Below, one piece after another: positions 1 to 6,933 of a DNA stretch of 31,075 nt. Source of the stretch: Prevotella sp. UBA2711 (GTDB taxonomy: Bacteria > Bacteroidota > Bacteroidia > Bacteroidales > Bacteroidaceae); contig DEKX01000006.1 in the NCBI GenBank assembly GCA_002354095.1, forward strand, positions 1-31,075. Reading direction: 5' to 3'. The notes beneath the pieces were generated by a model. It was given only the letters and a program-made list of their open reading frames with translations. It made no database searches and had not been told where the DNA came from. The stretch's first letter is position 1. Each line of letters opens with the position of its first letter. The position numbers and the translations under genes are program-made.

Positions 1-98
1 TTGAGCTACAGGATATTCGTAGCCATGCTTGCATGAGCGAAGAATAGCATGTAGGACAATGAAACAGCGACAGCTGTTCTATCCGTACTCATTTCTAA

Positions 99-125
99 AT
101 CTGTGAGATCTGTGAAATCTGTGTG
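99..125. repeat. Three tandem 9-bp repeats, ATCTGTGAR-like
   Basis: Three adjacent 9-base units, ATCTGTGAG, ATCTGTGAA and ATCTGTGTG, stand head to tail 43 bases before the smalltalk start codon. Only the last two positions vary. They lie in a non-coding stretch (48-167) with no other recognisable element. They could be a binding site, a leader element or the end of a degenerate repeat; the sequence alone does not decide. Confidence 0.6.
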
Positions 126-167
126 ACATTACATTACACAAATCATAAATTTTAAAGTTCAAAGATT

Positions 168-275
168 ATGAAGAAAGAAACATGGAAAATGGTGATTCAG
201 ATACTGGTTAGTATCCTCACCGCTATGGGAACGGCATTAGGCACAACCAGCTGCATGGGGCATGGACCGTTTTGA
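168..275 (+). CDS. Smalltalk protein (35 aa)
   Basis: This 35-residue micro-protein begins MKKETWKMVIQILV and ends in a short tail after SCMG. It has a charged start (KKETWK), one hydrophobic helix at about residues 8-29, and a cysteine at residue 29. This matches the small 'smalltalk' family, which is widespread in Bacteroidales and often follows an HU-like DNA-binding gene; its function is unknown. The helix suggests membrane association. Any HU gene would lie outside the window to the left, and the amidase gene that often follows is absent. A strong terminator starts 15 bases after the stop, so it is probably the last gene of its transcript. The identification rests on remembered family features. 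Confidence 0.8.
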   Translation: MKKETWKMVIQILVSILTAMGTALGTTSCMGHGPF

Positions 276-289
276 ATGAGTAATGAAAA

Positions 290-332
290 CACCCCTGCTG
301 AGCTTTTGGACTTGGCAGGGGTGCTTTTTGGT
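290..332. terminator. Bidirectional intrinsic terminator
   Basis: A perfect 9-bp stem (CACCCCTGC at 290-298 paired with GCAGGGGTG at 315-323) closes a 16-base loop and is followed by CTTTTTGGT. It would terminate the smalltalk transcript on the plus strand. Read on the minus strand the same stem is followed by TTTTCATT, so it can also end the phytase-esterase-like/DUF2461 transcript arriving from the right. Confidence 0.85.
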
Positions 333-393
333 GGGATAATAGTCGATGACAATGACAGCGATGACAGCGGGGGGGCATTTATTTTTGCAGAAC

Positions 394-1347
394 TTAAAAC
401 ACGATGGTTTTCAGCCAATCTCTTAGGATGCCATACTGCTGGTTCTGCGAATCGCTGATCAGGATGAGGACTTGACGGCCGTCTTGCAACTTGGGACCTA
501 AACACATGCCTTCGTAATTGGCAAAACTGCGTGCCGTCAAGTTGATTTTGGTGCTGAATGACGTCAATAGCGTTTTGGGAAGAAGACTGCCCTCCGCGGC
601 TTCGCTGGGCGATACGATATAGATTTTGCACTGCACGGTGGAACCGATTTTCTTCTTCGCCATGTATATCTCACGCTCCAGTATCAGCAGACGCCCATCG
701 TCCAGGGCGGTCATGGCGGGGATGCCCTTGAGCGTTCTGCCCTCTCGCTGCACGGTGGTCGCATCGTCCATCTTGTAATACCACATCCCACGGGGTTGCA
801 GGTCGCGACCGAAGGATTGCAAACGGTGCTGGTCGGCACCCGCCAAAGGCAATTCGGAAGTGGTCCAGAAACGGGCTGTCGCCTGATTGTAGGTCAATGC
901 CTCAAGCCCGTAATTCTTCTTGGCCGTCGCAAAGGCTGACGGCATGTGGAGCTGACGACCCGTGAGCCGCCCGTCCAACGTATATTCCAACACTTGGTTG
1001 TCCTTCTCGCCACTGATAAAGACGGTGGAGTCGTGCGGGAAGAAGCAGATGCCTTCCTCATCGCGATTGGCAGTGCCGGAGGAATAGAAACCCGTTTCGC
1101 GTGCCTTGCGAATACGCCCCGATACGGAGTCGATGGTGATGGTGAAGAGATGGAAACCGCTATGCTCCGCTTTGTCGTTGACTACGGCATAGCGATTGCC
1201 CCCTAACCATGTGATACCGCTATAGTTGCCTGCAGGTATCGAGGTGTGGAACTCACGCTGCCTGCACAGCATCACTTCGCTATTCTGCGCAAAACTGCCG
1301 ACAGCCCATAGCCAACAGCAAACTGCCAATAGCCAGCGGTTACTCAT
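394..1347 (-). CDS. Secreted esterase-like activity of phytase family protein
   Basis: The 317-residue product starts MSNRWLLAVCCWLWAVGSFAQ, a signal peptide probably cut after SFA, so it is exported. The mature part resembles the phytase-esterase-like beta-propeller family: GITWLGGNRYAVVNDKA near the N-terminus, a DEEGICFF segment, GLEALTYN, and NYEGMCLGP near the C-terminus. The substrate is unknown. The reading frame can be extended to a TTG at 1356, but the ATG at 1347 gives the normal signal peptide. The gene overlaps the end of the DUF2461 gene by 8 bases and is probably translated from the same mRNA. It ends facing the bidirectional terminator at 290-332. Confidence 0.8.
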   Translation of the reverse strand: MSNRWLLAVCCWLWAVGSFAQNSEVMLCRQREFHTSIPAGNYSGITWLGGNRYAVVNDKAEHSGFHLFTITIDSVSGRIRKARETGFYSSGTANRDEEGICFFPHDSTVFISGEKDNQVLEYTLDGRLTGRQLHMPSAFATAKKNYGLEALTYNQATARFWTTSELPLAGADQHRLQSFGRDLQPRGMWYYKMDDATTVQREGRTLKGIPAMTALDDGRLLILEREIYMAKKKIGSTVQCKIYIVSPSEAAEGSLLPKTLLTSFSTKINLTARSFANYEGMCLGPKLQDGRQVLILISDSQNQQYGILRDWLKTIVF

Positions 1348-2038
1348 AGTCGTCAATCACGGAATTCATAAAGTCCTGCATCGGTTTGGCAGCCTTCATG
1401 ATGCGAGCCATCTGGTCGAGCCACCCGTCGCCCTCGAAGAAATCGTCAGCCACCCGATGCCACGCACAATAGTTCTTCAACCGAAGATATTTCATGTAGG
1501 GATAGTCGCGGGGAAAACCGGCAGGACACGTCTTCAGTTTTTCCAATCCGAAACCCTGCGGGCTCTCCCAGTTGGCATCCTCAGGAGCACCGAAATATTT
1601 CTTGAAATCCTTTGATTCCACACAGCGCAACCACTCTTCCTCGTTCGCCATAATCTCATTGCGACATGAGGTCAGGATATTCGTGGGCAACCAATAGTTG
1701 CCGACAGCCAACAGGCAGTTATCGGGCTCCATGTGGATATAATACCCACCGCGCAGGGCTTTCTTTCCGTGGGCATTGATATAGGCGCCAAAATGGTTCT
1801 TGTAGGGCGACTTGTCTGCCGAAAAGCGTGTGTCACGATAGAAGCGATAAGTGCAGTCTTTCACCGTAACAGGAGCTATCTCGGCATCGAAGTCAGCAAT
1901 ACGCGCTATGGCTTTGCTGATGCCGCCTTCAAATTCCGCGCGTGCTGCTTCATATTCGTCCTTATGAGCCTGAAACCAAGGGCGGTTATTATTCTGCATC
2001 ACAGCCCTCAGAAAATCCAAGATTAATTTCGTATCCAT
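1340..2038 (-). CDS. DUF2461 domain protein
   Basis: The 232-residue protein starts MDTKLILDFL and shows the DUF2461 (TIGR02453) features: NNRPWFQAHKDEYEAARAEF, YRFYRDTRFSADKSPYKNHFG and GGYYIHMEPDNCLLAVGNYW. The family is common in Bacteroidetes and its biochemical role is unknown. No signal peptide or membrane segment is visible, so it should be cytoplasmic. The frame is open 84 bases further upstream, but that would run through the promoter, so the ATG at 2038 is chosen. It is the first gene of a two-gene unit with the phytase-like gene and diverges from nth. Confidence 0.85.
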   Translation of the reverse strand: MDTKLILDFLRAVMQNNNRPWFQAHKDEYEAARAEFEGGISKAIARIADFDAEIAPVTVKDCTYRFYRDTRFSADKSPYKNHFGAYINAHGKKALRGGYYIHMEPDNCLLAVGNYWLPTNILTSCRNEIMANEEEWLRCVESKDFKKYFGAPEDANWESPQGFGLEKLKTCPAGFPRDYPYMKYLRLKNYCAWHRVADDFFEGDGWLDQMARIMKAAKPMQDFMNSVIDDYE

Positions 2039-2053
2039 AAATTTGTCTTTTGG

Positions 2054-2088
2054 CTGCAAAGTTACAAAAAATATTCGTAACTTTGCAA
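2054..2088. promoter_or_regulatory. Nested divergent promoters between DUF2461 and nth
   Basis: A perfect 11-base inverted repeat (TGCAAAGTTAC at 2055-2065, GTAACTTTGCA at 2077-2087) carries one TAACTTTG -7 element per strand: minus at 2064-2057 and plus at 2078-2085. The minus promoter has TTG at 2088-2086 with a 21-base spacer. The plus promoter has only CTG at 2054-2056, also with a 21-base spacer. Each -33 thus overlaps the other strand's -7, so both promoters cannot be occupied at once. The nth ATG at 2091 is about 6 bases after its -7, so that mRNA may have almost no leader. Confidence 0.65.
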
Positions 2089-2090
2089 GC

Positions 2091-2759
2091 ATGACACGCA
2101 AAGAAAGATACGAAAGCATCATCCGCTATTTCCGCAAGGAGATGCCGGAAGTGCAAACGGAATTGGAATTCGGCAGCGTTTTCCAACTGCTGGTTGCAGT
2201 CATTTTGAGTGCGCAGTGCACCGACAAGCGCATCAATCAGGTGACTCCAGAATTGTTTAGGCACTATCCCGATGCCCACTCGATGGCAAAGGCGGAGGTG
2301 GAGGATGTGTTAGAATACGTCAAGAGTGTCTCCTACCCTAACTCGAAGGCGGAACATCTGGTGGCAATGGCCCGCATGTTGGTGGAGAAGCATCAGGGCG
2401 AAGTGCCTGCAGACATGAATCAGTTGCTCGACTTGCCTGGTGTGGGTCGCAAGACGGCCAACGTGATTCAGAGCGTGGCTTTCGGCAAATCAACGATGGC
2501 TGTTGACACGCATGTGTTCAGGGTGAGCCATCGCCTGGGCTTGGTGGGTAAAAAAGACGATACGCCCTACAAGGTGGAACAGGTATTGACAAAAAATATA
2601 CCCGCGGAGGATATTCCGAGGGCACATCATTGGTTATTGCTTCATGGGCGTTACGTGTGTACTTCGCGCAAGCCGCACTGCGAAAAATGCGGGCTTGTCA
2701 GCGTTTGCCCTTCTGCCAGCCTTTCATTATCTTCCGATGGAAACGGTTCTCAGCATTGA
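2091..2759 (+). CDS. nth: Endonuclease III (DNA glycosylase/AP lyase)
   Basis: This 222-residue base-excision repair enzyme removes oxidised pyrimidines and cleaves the abasic site. The helix-hairpin-helix LPGVGRKTANV (115-125) contains the catalytic lysine K121, the catalytic aspartate D139 lies in AVDTHVFR, and a [4Fe-4S] cluster is formed by C190, C197, C200 and C206 with the standard 6-2-5 spacing. The start MTRKERYE at 2091 is preferred over an upstream in-frame ATG at 2043 because that would lie in the promoter. After the last cysteine the protein has a serine-rich tail, and the last 62 bases overlap the convergent Spy-like gene. Confidence 0.95.
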   Translation: MTRKERYESIIRYFRKEMPEVQTELEFGSVFQLLVAVILSAQCTDKRINQVTPELFRHYPDAHSMAKAEVEDVLEYVKSVSYPNSKAEHLVAMARMLVEKHQGEVPADMNQLLDLPGVGRKTANVIQSVAFGKSTMAVDTHVFRVSHRLGLVGKKDDTPYKVEQVLTKNIPAEDIPRAHHWLLLHGRYVCTSRKPHCEKCGLVSVCPSASLSLSSDGNGSQH

Positions 2760-3120
2760 TGCAGTCGTAAAGTTTCGAAGCTGAAATCACATGTAACATC
2801 TTCTTATGGTAGCACTGCTCCAACTGCTTCAACTCCAGTTCCAGCTTGTCGCGTTCCCTGATGGCGGCGGCGCACCCCTCTTCGCTGTTGGGTTTCTCCT
2901 TGCCTAAATTGCGCTTTTTCTTGAAGATGCAACGCTGCTTCTTGTGCATCTCGCGCAACAGAGGGAAATACTTCGATGCCTCTTCGTCAGACAGTTTAGC
3001 CTCCTTGGTGATGTACTCAGCCAAATCAGCCTCGAACTTCTCGGGCGAGAACTTCTTGTCCTGTGCCACACTGAACGTGAACAGCATCATGAAGAAGGTA
3101 AGGAATACTAATCGTTTCAT
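2698..3120 (-). CDS. Spy/CpxP-like small periplasmic protein
   Basis: The 140-residue protein has a clear signal peptide (MKRLVFLTFFMMLFTFSVAQ) and a mature part that is almost entirely charged alpha-helix, rich in Lys and Glu, with helices such as LSDEEASKYFPLLREMHKKQ and RDKLELELKQLEQCYHKKM. That layout resembles Spy/CpxP-type periplasmic chaperones and the third gene found after many Bacteroidetes sigma/anti-sigma pairs. A sensing or chaperone role under the upstream sigma factor is inferred. It follows the small membrane-protein gene by 18 bases and its end overlaps nth by 62 bases in convergent orientation. Confidence 0.6.
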   Translation of the reverse strand: MKRLVFLTFFMMLFTFSVAQDKKFSPEKFEADLAEYITKEAKLSDEEASKYFPLLREMHKKQRCIFKKKRNLGKEKPNSEEGCAAAIRERDKLELELKQLEQCYHKKMLHVISASKLYDCINAENRFHRKIMKGWQKGKR

Positions 3121-3138
3121 TCGTATTGGGTAGTTTTC

Positions 3139-3468
3139 TTAGTTTTCAGCCAACAGGTAGTAAATATCCTCGTTGTCAATCATTGCATAGTCAGCAGCTT
3201 CCTCGATGTAGGAATCCGAGGCGTTCGCGGCAGCCATTTCGGAAGCGTCAGAATTTGTGTTCGAGAAGTAGATAGCAATACTGAATACCGCCACCAGCAG
3301 ACTGGCAGCCGCATACATCCATGGACGGAGCCACATGTGCTTCGCCTTGGCTTGCCGCTGGGGCAACTGCTGCATCACATGCTCGGCAAAACTGTCAAAG
3401 TAACCTTCAGGAACCTTGAACGGATTCTGTTTTGCCATTCGCTCTTCAAGATATTTCTCTTCGTTCAT
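3139..3468 (-). CDS. Small single-pass membrane protein, possible anti-sigma factor
   Basis: This 109-residue protein has a cytoplasmic-looking N-terminus with NPFKVPEGYFDSF, one transmembrane helix at about residues 48-68 (WLRPWMYAAASLLVAVFSI), and an acidic C-terminal tail. No HxxxCxxC zinc anti-sigma motif is visible. Small proteins with this N-terminal motif commonly follow ECF sigma genes in Prevotella and Bacteroides, so an anti-sigma role is inferred from position and topology. It lies 43 bases after the sigma gene and 18 bases before the Spy-like gene, so all three probably share one mRNA. Confidence 0.6.
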   Translation of the reverse strand: MNEEKYLEERMAKQNPFKVPEGYFDSFAEHVMQQLPQRQAKAKHMWLRPWMYAAASLLVAVFSIAIYFSNTNSDASEMAAANASDSYIEEAADYAMIDNEDIYYLLAEN

Positions 3469-3511
3469 TTTTTATGTCTTTATCTATTGGACGTATTTCA
3501 TTAAAAAACGT

Positions 3512-4057
3512 TTAATCTCTCTCCTTAAAAAATTCAGAAATTTTCTTTACGGCAATGTGATAAGAGGCTTTCAATGCCCCTTCCGACGTATGGAGAATCT
3601 GACTGATATCGCTGTATTTCATGCCTTCGTAGTAGCGGAGATTGAATACCGTACGCTGCACGTCGGGCAACTGGGCAATCGCTTCCTGCAACTGGGCTTC
3701 GGTCTCATCGCCATCGAAATATTTATCAGCCAAAAGCGTGTTGGCTATACCGGCAGCATCGTCTGTGCTGACCGTCGTGTTATGCTTCTGCCGACGGACA
3801 TAATCAAGGCTCTCGTTGATGGCAATGCGAAAGAGCCACGTAGAGAGTTTGGAGTCCTTGCGGAAGCTATCGAGATTGGTCCACGCCTTGAGCATGACAT
3901 TCTGCATCACGTCATTAGCATCTTCATGCGACAACACAATACGACGCACCTGCCAATAAAGCTGTTCGCTGTATTCGCGTACCACTAACTCAAACGCCTT
4001 CCGTTGAGTTGAGGGGTCGGATAGCATGGCTATCAACTGTTGCTCGTCGATGGTCAT
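3512..4057 (-). CDS. ECF-type RNA polymerase sigma-70 factor
   Basis: The 181-residue protein has the two-domain ECF layout. Region 2 spans about residues 20-90 (ANDVMQNVMLKAWTNLDSF, then LSTWLFRIAINESLDYVRRQ). A short linker is followed by region 4 at about 122-177 (LPDVQRTVFNLRYYEGMKYSDI, then the helix-turn-helix EGALKASYHIAVKKI). The start MTIDEQQL at 4057 is chosen because it shares the A of a TGATG overlap with the upstream L,D-transpeptidase stop. The frame can be extended to 4084 but that is less likely. Coupling to a peptidoglycan enzyme suggests envelope control; the regulon is unknown. Confidence 0.92.
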   Translation of the reverse strand: MTIDEQQLIAMLSDPSTQRKAFELVVREYSEQLYWQVRRIVLSHEDANDVMQNVMLKAWTNLDSFRKDSKLSTWLFRIAINESLDYVRRQKHNTTVSTDDAAGIANTLLADKYFDGDETEAQLQEAIAQLPDVQRTVFNLRYYEGMKYSDISQILHTSEGALKASYHIAVKKISEFFKERD

Positions 4058-5661
4058 CAGATGTATTTCTTTAAGTGATTCCAAATTTGTTGGTCGTATC
4101 CATAGACATCGGGATAGTTACGGACAACGCCATACTCATCGGGGTAAATAGTGTAATAGGTAATATATACGGGTACATTGGGCTTGACGGGCATGTATCC
4201 TATCAGTTTGCGAGGCAATTTCCGCCCGTCCTCGTTTTCTTCCTGCTGATGTGTGCGGATGTATTCTAAGCCCTGACTCGTCACGGGTGGTATATCCATC
4301 GAAATGCGTATCTTGTCGAGTGTCCACTCATCAATATCGCCTAACAGGAAGTGAGCCAAATCGAAGGGACGCTGCACACGGACACATCCGTGAGACACAC
4401 CGCGCCAGCTGTTCTGGAAGAAACCCGGGGTCGATGTATCATGCAGATATACGGAGAAATTATTCTTAAAACGGAATACGATGCGCCCTAAGGAATTGCC
4501 GCGTCCGCCATTCTGCGAAACACGGTATTTGCCACTTGCCAACATGGCTCTCGTCACACTGCCTATAGGCACTTTCTTGCCTGTAGCACGTTCGGCAATA
4601 TAATAGCGGTGGCGGGCAAAGTAACTGCTGTCGCCTGCATGATGCAACACGTCATTATTGACAATACTCTGTGGAATGTTCCATTCAGGATTCACCTGCA
4701 AGTACTCGATAGCGCTCGTCAGCAGCGGGGTCTTCGTCTTCGTGGCTCCACACCCTATTTTCATAGCCATGGTGGAGTCGGGACCTATGGCATACAGCAT
4801 AAAGGCAGGCACATTCACCACCACCCGCTTACCCTGAGTGGGCATCGGCTGTTTCTCCTTCCACCGACAGCGTTCCATATTCACCAGTATTCGCTTTCTG
4901 CTGGATTCCGATGCAGAATCAGACAGTTGGCTCAACAATTTACGATAAAATGGTGACTGAGGTTCTACCTCCTTCAGCATCTCCCCCACACTACCCGTAG
5001 CAATACAGCCGATAGCCTTATCATAAAAAGCATGCGTAGGGCGCTCAAGAGCCACATCGTAGAGATTGACGAATGTCACCTTCACCTTGCCTGTGCTGTC
5101 TGGTGCTGACTCGATGCGGTTAATGGCTGACTTGGGATTCACAAAACCATACTGCTGTCCGGCTACATAGGTAAGATAGGCACGCGTCAGATTATACTCC
5201 AAGCGGGCTACCACTTCGTTTACAGGGTGCTGCCCGTCAAAATCCAAAGAACGGAAGCGAAGCATGTCGCTGCTTATCTCGTCCACTTTGAATCCTGAGG
5301 CAGAAAAACCTATCCTTTTCAAATTCGACAGACAAGACAATAAGGTGTCTGCCTGACTGGTGAGTCCTTGTTTACCTACCCACAACAATCGGCTGGTTTG
5401 CTCATAGTGTAAGAATGACTTTCCACGAGGCGACAGCGAATCCCTTCCCACATGTCCCATCTTGGCAATATCAGCAAGGATTTCGGATTTGGACATCTGA
5501 AAAACAGGCGCCTTCAATTCTGAAAACGCCTCTATCGTTAAATCGCGTTTCTGAGTGGCATTGTCAGAACAACCTATAGTAAGACATGCTACCACTAGAA
5601 ATAAAAGGATGGTCAGATAAGAATCTTTCTGACAACCTTTCCAACTTTGATAATGTAGCAA
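4057..5661 (-). CDS. L,D-transpeptidase (YkuD domain), YcbB-like lipoprotein
   Basis: The 534-residue protein should form 3-3 or related peptidoglycan cross-links in the periplasm. Its N-terminus has a hydrophobic stretch and a lipobox LTIGC (C31), so it is probably a lipoprotein. The catalytic YkuD domain lies in the C-terminal half, with HDTSTPGFF (H407) and SHGCVRV (H424, catalytic C426, R428). The large N-terminal part resembles the scaffold of YcbB/LdtD-type enzymes. The start is uncertain: the frame opens with a TTG at 5661, a stop lies 24 bases upstream in frame, and there is no ATG before the signal peptide. The start overlaps the preceding gene by 49 bases; the stop overlaps the sigma-factor start. 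Confidence 0.88.
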   Translation of the reverse strand: MLHYQSWKGCQKDSYLTILLFLVVACLTIGCSDNATQKRDLTIEAFSELKAPVFQMSKSEILADIAKMGHVGRDSLSPRGKSFLHYEQTSRLLWVGKQGLTSQADTLLSCLSNLKRIGFSASGFKVDEISSDMLRFRSLDFDGQHPVNEVVARLEYNLTRAYLTYVAGQQYGFVNPKSAINRIESAPDSTGKVKVTFVNLYDVALERPTHAFYDKAIGCIATGSVGEMLKEVEPQSPFYRKLLSQLSDSASESSRKRILVNMERCRWKEKQPMPTQGKRVVVNVPAFMLYAIGPDSTMAMKIGCGATKTKTPLLTSAIEYLQVNPEWNIPQSIVNNDVLHHAGDSSYFARHRYYIAERATGKKVPIGSVTRAMLASGKYRVSQNGGRGNSLGRIVFRFKNNFSVYLHDTSTPGFFQNSWRGVSHGCVRVQRPFDLAHFLLGDIDEWTLDKIRISMDIPPVTSQGLEYIRTHQQEENEDGRKLPRKLIGYMPVKPNVPVYITYYTIYPDEYGVVRNYPDVYGYDQQIWNHLKKYI

Positions 5662-5930
5662 CCTTTGGGTATGTTTGTTAATTCAATTCGTTGTGCAGGA
5701 CTTTCAATGCGTACCGTCATCACATGGCGACCTGTCAGCGAAATGACTTCCATCACCATTCCTTCGGCATTCGTCACATGAACCACTTGCCGGGAAACGC
5801 TGATTTCAATGTCGCTTTTTTCATCCAACTGCTCTATGGCAAACATCTCCGACTGGGAAGCTTTCGTTGCCATAGGAAGCATGAACAAACACACAGCTAT
5901 AAGTGTCAATATGATAGTTTTTTTCGTCAT
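5613..5930 (-). CDS. Mini-protein: signal peptide plus T9SS-tail-like domain
   Basis: The 105-residue product starts with a signal peptide (to about residue 24, MATKAS) and then has little more than one small beta domain. The segment EVISLTGRHVMTVRI, then IELTNIPKGCYIIKVGK, then VVRKILI matches the pattern of the type IX secretion C-terminal sorting domain (a hydrophobic strand ending in a glycine turn, then 'lp.GcYiikv' and a basic end). There is no cargo domain. Whether it is exported, or acts as a free sorting-domain fold, cannot be seen. It is the first gene after a good promoter at 5951-5982 and overlaps the L,D-transpeptidase start by 49 bases. Confidence 0.65.
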   Translation of the reverse strand: MTKKTIILTLIAVCLFMLPMATKASQSEMFAIEQLDEKSDIEISVSRQVVHVTNAEGMVMEVISLTGRHVMTVRIESPAQRIELTNIPKGCYIIKVGKVVRKILI

Positions 5931-5950
5931 AAACGGTACACTTTCTTTTG

Positions 5951-5982
5951 CAAAAGTATAAATTTATTCTGAAATGTCCAAA
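5951..5982 (-). promoter_or_regulatory. Promoter of the T9SS-tail/L,D-transpeptidase/sigma operon
   Basis: On the minus strand, TTTG at 5982-5979, a 20-base spacer, and TACTTTTG at 5958-5951 fit the Bacteroidetes consensus exactly. The start codon at 5930 is about 20 bases downstream. It separates this operon from ribonuclease Z, whose stop is 73 bases before the start codon. Confidence 0.7.
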
Positions 5983-6003
5983 TTTTCTTTAAAAAAAGTG
6001 ATT

Positions 6004-6918
6004 TTAGAGCTCAAAAACCTTCTGTTCATCACACAAGTAGGTGTTTTCAAACACTTCTTTTGCTTCCTGAAGCAGCACGTTTTCGTCTTCGTAACGCGAC
6101 GAGAAATGTCCTAAAAGCAACTGCCCAGCCTGTGCATCACGGGCTACCATTGCCGCCTGACGTGCCGTTGAGTGGAAATACTTTTCTGCCCGCTGCAAAT
6201 TGTCTTCACCATAGGTACTCTCATGATATAGCGCCGTAACTCCCTTGATTCGCTCATGCAGCGTGGGGATGTAACGCGTATCACTGCAATAGGCGTAACT
6301 CCTTGGGGCTTCAGCAGCCTCCACGAGTCGGCTGTTGGCTACGACCTCACCGTCAGCGGTCATCCAATCCGCGCCTGCCTTGATATTATTTATCTGACTG
6401 GTAGGTATCTGATAGAAGTCTATCATATCGCGCTTGATATGGGGCAATGTGGGTTTCTCCTTAAACAGATAGCCGCAACAGGGTATGCGATGATCCAGGG
6501 GGATAGATTCCACCGTCAGACTGCGGTCTTCGTAAACCACCTGCTGCTTGGAGGTGTCAACCGCATGGAAGGCAACTTCAAAATCAAAACTATGACAGAA
6601 GAGTTGCATTTGCGCCTGCAACATCGGTTCCAACGCTGCAGGGGCATAGACATCCAACTTTGCCGTTCTGCCCAGCAATCCGAAGGTACTGATCATTCCT
6701 ATCAACCCAAAGCAATGGTCACCATGCAAATGGGTAATAAAGACTGCCGAGAGCTTGGTGAATCGGATACGCGAACGGCGCAATTGCATCTGCGTGCCCT
6801 CCCCACAGTCAATCATAAATTGCTTACCACGCAGTTCTACAATCTGGGCAGAAGCATAATGATGGAGTGTGGGAAGCGCACTACCGCATCCTAATATATG
6901 AATTTTGAATGGCTCCAA
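6004..6918 (-). CDS. rnz: Ribonuclease Z
   Basis: The 304-residue metallo-beta-lactamase-fold enzyme trims tRNA 3' trailers. It shows the N-terminal HILGCGSALPT, the zinc motif HLHGDH (63-68), the substrate-binding GLLGR loop, YCSDTRY, ALYHESTYG and LGHFSSRY with further zinc ligands. The length matches bacterial RNase Z. The start must be the TTG at 6918: it gives the family's usual N-terminus, an in-frame TAG lies six bases upstream, and the next ATG is at residue 35, inside the fold. It follows the lipoprotein gene by 15 bases and probably shares its mRNA. Confidence 0.95.
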   Translation of the reverse strand: MEPFKIHILGCGSALPTLHHYASAQIVELRGKQFMIDCGEGTQMQLRRSRIRFTKLSAVFITHLHGDHCFGLIGMISTFGLLGRTAKLDVYAPAALEPMLQAQMQLFCHSFDFEVAFHAVDTSKQQVVYEDRSLTVESIPLDHRIPCCGYLFKEKPTLPHIKRDMIDFYQIPTSQINNIKAGADWMTADGEVVANSRLVEAAEAPRSYAYCSDTRYIPTLHERIKGVTALYHESTYGEDNLQRAEKYFHSTARQAAMVARDAQAGQLLLGHFSSRYEDENVLLQEAKEVFENTYLCDEQKVFEL

Positions 6919-6933
6919 AATCTATTGCTTGTT

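Noticed and set aside
1..47. Short open ends that could be the tail of an upstream gene (stop at 34-36 or 45-47)
   Set aside because: Too short to identify; neither frame shows a recognisable protein end.
369..375. Run of seven G residues as a possible phase-variable switch
   Set aside because: It lies in the intergenic space after the terminator and the gene end, outside any coding frame or promoter.
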